From: Marinospirillum alkalitolerans
GTDB taxonomy: Bacteria > Pseudomonadota > Gammaproteobacteria > Pseudomonadales > Halomonadaceae
Direction of reading: 5' to 3'
Assembly: GCF_045055655.1 (NCBI RefSeq)
Contig: NZ_JBANFI010000005.1
Location: forward strand, 186,001-250,000
DNA length: 64,000 nucleotides
The position numbers were made by a program, and so were the translations under genes. Numbering within the stretch: position 1 is the stretch's first letter; each line of letters opens with the position of its first letter. The notes under the pieces are model-generated. The model did no database searches, was not told where the DNA came from, and saw nothing but the letters and a program-made list of their open reading frames with translations. This document shows positions 60,201-64,000 of this stretch, in pieces.

Positions 60201-60915
60201 CCAGTTCTTTACTGTTTTTCGTGATTTAAATCGCCGCATCGGTGAGCAGAGTCGCCGACTCAGTGCCGAGGTGGCGGATGATCTGCTGTTAGAGGGGATA
60301 CAAAAGGCCGAGGTCAAAATCGAATCAACGATTGATGAGCTGGGTTTTTGGAAGCCGCTACAGCATTTTTCCCAGCTCTACCAAGAATGGCGTGCGGCGG
60401 GTCATCCACTTCCAGAAGAAGCCTATCTGGATGCCCTCTCTGAAGTGGCAGAGCTGCTGCGCAGTGATCAAGAGCTGAGTTTTGCCAGTTTGCTGCGTCT
60501 GGAGCTACACCTGAATGAAGGCGGCAGTGATCTGATTATTCGTAATGATCGTCAGCTTTTGGAATCTTCGAGCCACGGTATGGCCTATCTGATTTTGTGC
60601 AAGTTCCTCTTGGCTTTTACACGCTTATTGCGTGGTTCGGCTCAGGTGGTGATTCATTGGCCGATTGATGAGATCGGCACGCTGGCCTATCACAATGTTG
60701 AAAAGCTCTTTCAAGCCTGTGATCAACACCAGATCAGCATTGTCGGAGCCTTCCCGAATCCTGAATCAGAGGTGTTGATGCTCTTTCAGCAGCGCTATTT
60801 GATTGACCGTGACCAGCAGCGTCCGCATCTGCGTCAGCTCAAGCGGATTCAACCACAACTCAGTCGTCTTGCGGCCAAGCTGCAAGCCCGCCAGCTCGCA
60901 GAGGAGAAGCTTTGA
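57235..60915 (+). CDS. SMC/MukB-like condensin ATPase
   Basis: The 1226-residue protein has SMC-type halves at its ends. Walker A GTNASGKTT is at 30-38, preceded by a short strand (LLRIVLIHTHLEGVVELDL) and followed by a conserved YGELPNKVVPKTRKKFDDFY. At the C-terminus come a signature-like SSSHGMAYL (from 1111) and Walker B VVIHWPIDEIG with Asp1145-Glu1146. Residues ~240-980 are a very long, glutamine-rich coiled coil with a QQQQQQQEQQ run near 841-850 and a hinge-like interruption around 545-600 (SAGSLRAFLREQHPGWEQHL onward). MukB/MksB/JetC relatives act in chromosome loop extrusion or plasmid defence. The start at 57235 follows an agaagaa-type site. Confidence 0.85.
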   Translation: MAGLLRIVLIHTHLEGVVELDLQGHANICGTNASGKTTLQRLIPVFYGELPNKVVPKTRKKFDDFYLPHTNSYLVYEYQREQGDLCQVVLTRRAEGGVDYRFVPGAYEPSLYLLQQDQGLVARQYSDWASHLRQQQRRASAKISATSEYRSVLQNDFSFLRAQPRSAQSQLRRLAQDFSLVSGAQRLRHMEKLVSAVHAKEGKMDTLRTMLAAIFEEEGVELPSTQLRASRVREWIQAMRQSRSLSGLQAQLQQLEQGAQELARLEAELQALGPLVESQLSDAQQTQASAQEEISALEAHMQQAQQHYQIQKTQYQDQLSQLKSDLKQISLRLDDVHQRYAAYQDAGMTSLAADVEQLEVWQQQVEQDQQHLALLERQAEDVSRFFEQQRLQQAEAQLAFQQQHQQQRDALRAQEQQQQLHQQEQHQALQEQALQRLQDVSATYQQQQHQLEKQLASLQARLDYPSSDPAQRQALQAAQQRVEQARQQREQHQQQVQQQASLLRRQQQRREQAAEQQLVCRRALNESEDQLADLERQRHPSAGSLRAFLREQHPGWEQHLGKVLRDELLERRDLAPQLAESAAAQCYGLELDLSNLPCAPGAQEELMLAQSIAAAQAQRQARQAELEQAEVHLRQAEQEVKTAQEALDQAQLVEQQAQQQLIYAQEAWQRLVDEQAEQERALEAELREQHQACWAQIQALEAEAQQAFQALDQQREAQRLELEADAQQQRAEFQQRWQQLEQALADFQQAQREQEQELQAACDAQLQQRELDPDTLRQVRQRIQQRQQRIQKTRARKAELLDYQQFIRVDWQQLKPEWLEQEEELKSQLWQVEETLRSVQQQQQQQEQQCHKQLHQAQKQAQQQRILIDQLIQLRDQWRALELTGLQVAEIDPPRSSAELLDRTRQALKDQQKRAQEQRQALSAFEGQLLKEASADFSAALLKEKEQLEAAGPVTAQMWLALLADCVQVLASQQASLLLTGRNYGEDLSQFFTVFRDLNRRIGEQSRRLSAEVADDLLLEGIQKAEVKIESTIDELGFWKPLQHFSQLYQEWRAAGHPLPEEAYLDALSEVAELLRSDQELSFASLLRLELHLNEGGSDLIIRNDRQLLESSSHGMAYLILCKFLLAFTRLLRGSAQVVIHWPIDEIGTLAYHNVEKLFQACDQHQISIVGAFPNPESEVLMLFQQRYLIDRDQQRPHLRQLKRIQPQLSRLAAKLQARQLAEEKL

Positions 60916-61535
60916 TGTCGGTTTTAGGGAGTCTTGTTGAGCGCCTGCTGGCGGGAGAGTTTATCTGTGCCGTCACTGATGAAGAGGCTTTTCGTCGTTT
61001 GAGTGAGCCGGATTTACAAGAAGAGATCAATCACTATTTACAGCCTTTGAACCGCCGTCTGGCTACAGACAGTGAGGAGCAGGTTTTTTATCTGGCCTGG
61101 AAGCAGCTCACTCCAACGGCTCGCCAACAGCTTGAACAACAGCTCAACCACCTCTATCTGAGCTTGATTCCTGTGCTGGAATGGATGCAGCTGGTGCAGG
61201 AGGCGCTTGGCCGAGATGCGCTGCTCAATGCCGGTGATCTGCTGCGCACCTCTGAATTTCTACAGCGTTGCGAAGAGCATCAGGCGCTGAGAGCGCGTGT
61301 GCAGCAGCTGGCCAATGATCGCTTTTTTAACTCCCAGAGTGAGGCGCTGGATCAACAAATCAAGTTGATTTTTAAAAGGATGAAAGAGCAGGGCTATTTG
61401 GTTCAGCCGCATCAGGAGCGGGGTTATTTTGTGGTGACCACCAAGGTGAACTATCTACTCGACATGCTGCGTTTTATTCGTGATGAACAGCAGCTGCCCT
61501 TGGATGAGCCAGAGCAACAAGAGGTCAGGTTTTAA
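60915..61535 (+). CDS. MukE/KITE-like condensin subunit
   Basis: The 206-residue helical, acidic protein has no clear enzymatic motif. A segment near the start (LVERLLAGEFICAVTDEEAF) recalls the opening of MukE/MksE-type winged-helix proteins. A C-terminal QGYLVQPHQERGYFVVTTKV has the strand-turn-strand look of a wing. Its ATG overlaps the ATPase stop (TGATG), and the next gene starts on its stop (TAATG), so the three proteins are translationally coupled, as expected of a fixed-ratio complex. The MukE assignment rests on context and size more than on sequence. Confidence 0.7.
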   Translation: MSVLGSLVERLLAGEFICAVTDEEAFRRLSEPDLQEEINHYLQPLNRRLATDSEEQVFYLAWKQLTPTARQQLEQQLNHLYLSLIPVLEWMQLVQEALGRDALLNAGDLLRTSEFLQRCEEHQALRARVQQLANDRFFNSQSEALDQQIKLIFKRMKEQGYLVQPHQERGYFVVTTKVNYLLDMLRFIRDEQQLPLDEPEQQEVRF

Positions 61536-62812
61536 TGGCGCAGTGGACAGATCAGATGCTCCAAGCGGGCGCAGCACGCCTTGCTCTGCTGGGTAAGCAT
61601 GCCAAGCTGCTGATGCGCGCCTACCTCGGTGAACCCATCAGTGAGGCCGACTTGAGCGATGCGGCGCTGAAGAAGCTTTTGGCGGCCCGTATTCTCTGGC
61701 GCGCAGAGGATGAACCCGGTTTGAAGCTGAGTCACCGTGTGGCGGATCTATTGGCGGAAATGCTGGCCGATGAGCAAAGGCGTCAGGTGCATGCCGATGT
61801 GGGCGAAACACTGGAAAAACTTCATCTGCTGATTCAGGCCTACCGTGAAGCCCAGCATCGCGGTGATTATCTGTTGCAGGATCAGCATCAGCGTCGTTTA
61901 GTGCAGGAAGTGGATCATCTGAATAGCCGTCTCAGTGACGCTATCGATAGTCTCTGGAAGCGGCTCAACAGTGACTTTGGTTTTGTCACTCGCCTGAGTG
62001 ATAAAATCCGCGAAAATGAGCGTGCACAAAAGCAGATTACCCGCTTGCTCGATGGATTAGCGCTGATTGATTTTGCCCAGTTGATTGAAGAAGTCGAAGG
62101 CTCTGGCCCCTTGCGGCGCTTATTGGTTAGCCAGTTGCAGCAGCAGGTGAGTCGTCACTACGCCAGCTTAAGAAGTGTTCAGGCTCGCTTGATCGAGCTG
62201 ATGGCGCGCTGGCGCCAGCAGCAGGCTCGCAGTCTTCTGGCGCAGGGCATGCTCAGCTTTTTGAAGGAACATCCCAATTATTCGCTGCCTAACTATGCAC
62301 AGCAGCTGCAGCCCCCCGCATGGTTGAATGTGGCCGCACCCTTGCTGCCTGCCGCGGCCTTGACGCTGGAGGATCTCCAACAGCAGCCCTTGATGCAGCA
62401 TCTCCATCAGTTGCCTGCCTTGCAACATCCTACAGCAAGATTCAGCGAACAGGCCGCACCCAGTCAGCAGCAAGCAGAAACGCAGGTCGAGACAGGCTGG
62501 CCGTTGATGAAGCAGGCCGTTGAGGGGTTGTATCTGGATGTGCTGGACAGTCAGGAGCCGCTTAGTGCTTTGGCCTATCAACAGCAGCATTATCCAGAAT
62601 GGGATGCCGAGATCTGGCTGTTTCAGGTGCTGGCCGAGTATCTGGGCCTGCCTCAACATCAGCAGCAGGCGCTGCGCTTGTATCCAGTCGAGGAGGCGGC
62701 CAGCGATTGGAATCAGGTGCAGCTGATTCGTGATCTGCTCTTATGGGACCCGCAGCAGGTCACGCCTCATCTTGAGTCGCTCACTCAGGAAGTTTCGGGT
62801 CGCCTGCCCTAA
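61535..62812 (+). CDS. MukF/kleisin-like condensin subunit
   Basis: The 425-residue protein has an N-terminal winged-helix-like part (about 1-85), then a long helical middle (85-240). In the middle, LNSRLSDAIDSLWKRLNSDF and VTRLSDKIRENERAQKQITR resemble the MukF four-helix and linker region. A variable Pro/Gln-rich stretch (270-330) leads to a C-terminal alpha domain ending ESLTQEVSGRLP. This order fits a kleisin bridging the ATPase heads. Its stop overlaps by 4 bases the stop of the convergent binding-protein gene. No nuclease gene of the MksG/JetD type follows. The assignment is moderately supported. Confidence 0.7.
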   Translation: MAQWTDQMLQAGAARLALLGKHAKLLMRAYLGEPISEADLSDAALKKLLAARILWRAEDEPGLKLSHRVADLLAEMLADEQRRQVHADVGETLEKLHLLIQAYREAQHRGDYLLQDQHQRRLVQEVDHLNSRLSDAIDSLWKRLNSDFGFVTRLSDKIRENERAQKQITRLLDGLALIDFAQLIEEVEGSGPLRRLLVSQLQQQVSRHYASLRSVQARLIELMARWRQQQARSLLAQGMLSFLKEHPNYSLPNYAQQLQPPAWLNVAAPLLPAAALTLEDLQQQPLMQHLHQLPALQHPTARFSEQAAPSQQQAETQVETGWPLMKQAVEGLYLDVLDSQEPLSALAYQQQHYPEWDAEIWLFQVLAEYLGLPQHQQQALRLYPVEEAASDWNQVQLIRDLLLWDPQQVTPHLESLTQEVSGRLP

Positions 62813-63642
62813 TCCAACCCAGCTTCGCGCAGGATGCTGGCGGTGGCTGGACCAAAGAGGTGCGCCCAGAAAAGAGCGACTTCTTCTCTATTCTGCCCTG
62901 CGCGCATCAGTGTTGCGGCATGAATAATCGGTGCATGGTGGTTAGCCTGCATTTTGAGCACTGCACGCTGCTGGGCAACACCCCCTTCAACGGTACGTTG
63001 ATAGGGTAAAAAGCCAATCGGGATCTCGCGTGTACGGATCAGCTCAAAATAGTTTTGAAAAGGCGAGACTTCCTGAAGGCGAGGCTGCATTTCTTCGAGC
63101 ATTTCATGGCGCTCAAGAATATCTAGCGCGGCTTGATGGTAGGGTGAGGTCGCTGGAGGCAAGCCTATGGCCTGGTTCTGAAGACGCAATACGCTAGTGC
63201 TGCGCACGGTTTCTAAAGGGGCCCAGAGGGCGACGCGCCCGACTGCCCAGACACGGGATTCAGTGGCCAAGCCACGGCGTACAAACTGGTGTGCATCACG
63301 CATGCGTCCGCTAATAATGATGTCAAAAACTTCGCCATCATCTAAAAAATCTTCGACCTGCTGATGATGACCAACATGGATACGAAAAGGGCGCTGGCTG
63401 TTTTCCTGATAGCGGTCAATCACGCGATGCAAGACCCATTCAAGATCAGGATCAACAGCCAATCGAATCAGATCGGCTGGCTCATCACGGCCACGCTCAT
63501 GACGGCTTTCAGGAACAAAGCCTTGAAAGTTGAACTGACTCATCGGCAGCTCAGATTGGCTGGCCTGGGCGCTGAGCAGACTCAATCCAAATACGGTCGT
63601 CAGCAGGTAAAAGAAGGCGAAACGCGCTATTAAATGCTTCAT
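62809..63642 (-). CDS. ModA-like extracellular solute-binding protein (orphan)
   Basis: The 277-residue periplasmic protein has a signal peptide (MKHLIARFAFFYLLTTVFGLSLLSAQA). Its body matches the ModA/sulfate-binding class in outline: LIRLAVDPDLEWVLHRVIDR, DIIISGRMRDAHQFVRRGLA, RVWAVGRVALWAP, QNQAIGLPPATSPYHQAALD and ATLMRAGQNREEVALFWAHL. The typical ModA oxyanion Ser/Tyr residues are not obvious, so the ligand is open. No permease or ATPase gene adjoins it. Its stop overlaps the kleisin-like gene by 4 bases, tail to tail. Confidence 0.75.
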   Translation of the reverse strand: MKHLIARFAFFYLLTTVFGLSLLSAQASQSELPMSQFNFQGFVPESRHERGRDEPADLIRLAVDPDLEWVLHRVIDRYQENSQRPFRIHVGHHQQVEDFLDDGEVFDIIISGRMRDAHQFVRRGLATESRVWAVGRVALWAPLETVRSTSVLRLQNQAIGLPPATSPYHQAALDILERHEMLEEMQPRLQEVSPFQNYFELIRTREIPIGFLPYQRTVEGGVAQQRAVLKMQANHHAPIIHAATLMRAGQNREEVALFWAHLFGPATASILREAGLD

Positions 63643-63854
63643 GCACTCACTCTTGGCAACAGATCGGGTGGCTTAAGATCAAGGGTATCTTACTTGCTGT
63701 CCTCGTGTTTGCCTATCGCTCTTTTGCTGCTGGACTGTTACCCTTGCGCTCTTTCAATCGATGAATTTTTACAGTTGGTCGCCTTGATCTTATTCAATTT
63801 GTTTCGATTCGGTCTTGATTTTATTGAGCATGATGTCGATCGCCAAGGAAAAGC

Positions 63855-64000
63855 ATGAGAACACCCAAACCCCTTCCTTCTAGTAAATTGTACCAACCTT
63901 GTCGAGCCAAGGATTTTTCGTTTGATGATACGCGCCGCTTGCCGCCACTGGATCGCTTTATTGGTCAGGCCCGCGCTGAAGAAGCGATTAGTTTTGCAAC
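63855..64000 (+). CDS. Lon-like ATP-dependent protease, N-terminal part (3' end outside window)
   Basis: The first 48 residues read MRTPKPLPSSKLYQPCRAKD and LPPLDRFIGQARAEEAISFA. The Y-x-PC-x(3)-D..F...PPLDRFIGQxRAxEAIxF pattern matches the N-terminus of the large Lon-like AAA protease of pseudomonads, distinct from classical Lon. The rest is outside the window. aaggaaaagc upstream supports the ATG at 63855. The 212-bp gap before it carries an AT-rich promoter region but no gene I can support. Confidence 0.65.
   Translation, partial: MRTPKPLPSSKLYQPCRAKDFSFDDTRRLPPLDRFIGQARAEEAISFA

Noticed and set aside
57235..62812. Complete Wadjet defence system
   Set aside because: No JetD/MksG-like nuclease gene is present; the next gene is a binding protein on the other strand, so defence is not claimed.
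63634..63858. 74-codon frame in the gap before the Lon-like gene
   Set aside because: It starts inside the 5' end of the divergent binding-protein gene, has no ribosome site, and its hydrophobic content reflects T-rich promoter DNA.
1..64000. Prophage, integron or transposon
   Set aside because: No integrase, transposase, terminal repeats or phage structural genes were seen; gene order is chromosomal throughout.

Overview
The window is ordinary chromosomal DNA of a gammaproteobacterium. I would place it near the Pseudomonadales/Oceanospirillales and cannot name the genus. The grounds are Pseudomonas-like gene order: aroQ-accB-accC-prmA-zinc-ribbon gene-dusB-fis-purH with dsbD beside it; hemA divergent from TPR lipoprotein-lolB-ispE-tRNA-Gln-prs-rplY-pth-ychF; and prfA-prmC followed by moeB. 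There is no prophage, integrase, transposase, rRNA or CRISPR array. Both window edges cut genes: a permease at the left and a Lon-like protease at the right.

Layout. 1-4.2 kb: permease C-terminus, an SDR, a short-chain-type acyl-CoA dehydrogenase and a membrane-anchored helical protein. 4.2-11 kb: leuA, an Lrp/AsnC regulator, a TSUP permease, an nfeD/stomatin pair, adenine deaminase and yghU. 11-15.1 kb: two tandem ~600-residue acyl-CoA dehydrogenases, with a PsrA-like palindrome upstream. 15.2-21.6 kb: an MltC-like transglycosylase, folE-folX, an outer-membrane barrel, a DUF2061 protein behind a Fur-like box, and an Imm11/DUF1629-like protein. 21.6-28.5 kb: a glycerol-3-phosphate module (ugpB-A-E-C, glpD, glpR) that carries an 8-bp tandem repeat array. 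28.6-38 kb: purine, lipid, tRNA-modification and disulfide housekeeping genes. 38-46.3 kb: an orphan solute-binding protein, tRNA-Met, ychF, pth, rplY, prs, tRNA-Gln, ispE, lolB and a TPR lipoprotein. 46.5-53.1 kb: hemA, prfA, prmC, lrp, moeB, a PLP enzyme and rsuA. 53.1-55.6 kb: a probable copper module made of a Cys-rich secreted protein, a Tat multicopper oxidase and a DUF411 protein. 55.8-62.8 kb: rlmD and then a three-gene SMC/MukBEF-like condensin operon. 62.8-64 kb: a ModA-like binding protein and the start of a Lon-like protease.

How the genes work together. Fatty-acyl and branched-chain catabolism (SDR plus three acyl-CoA dehydrogenases) and G3P import and oxidation (Ugp plus GlpD under GlpR) suggest use of lipid-derived carbon. 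Near-identical TTCAAAC-N4-GTTTGA palindromes lie upstream of both the acyl-CoA dehydrogenase gene and ugpB, so the two may share a lipid-responsive regulator (inference). The best candidate for an under-described system is the condensin operon. It has an SMC-like ATPase with a very glutamine-rich coiled coil, a KITE-like subunit and a kleisin-like subunit, in the order ATPase-KITE-kleisin, with no adjacent MksG/JetD nuclease gene.

Limits. All family calls come from reading motifs and recalled family sequences. No database search, structure prediction or alignment was run, and operator and terminator calls are by eye.
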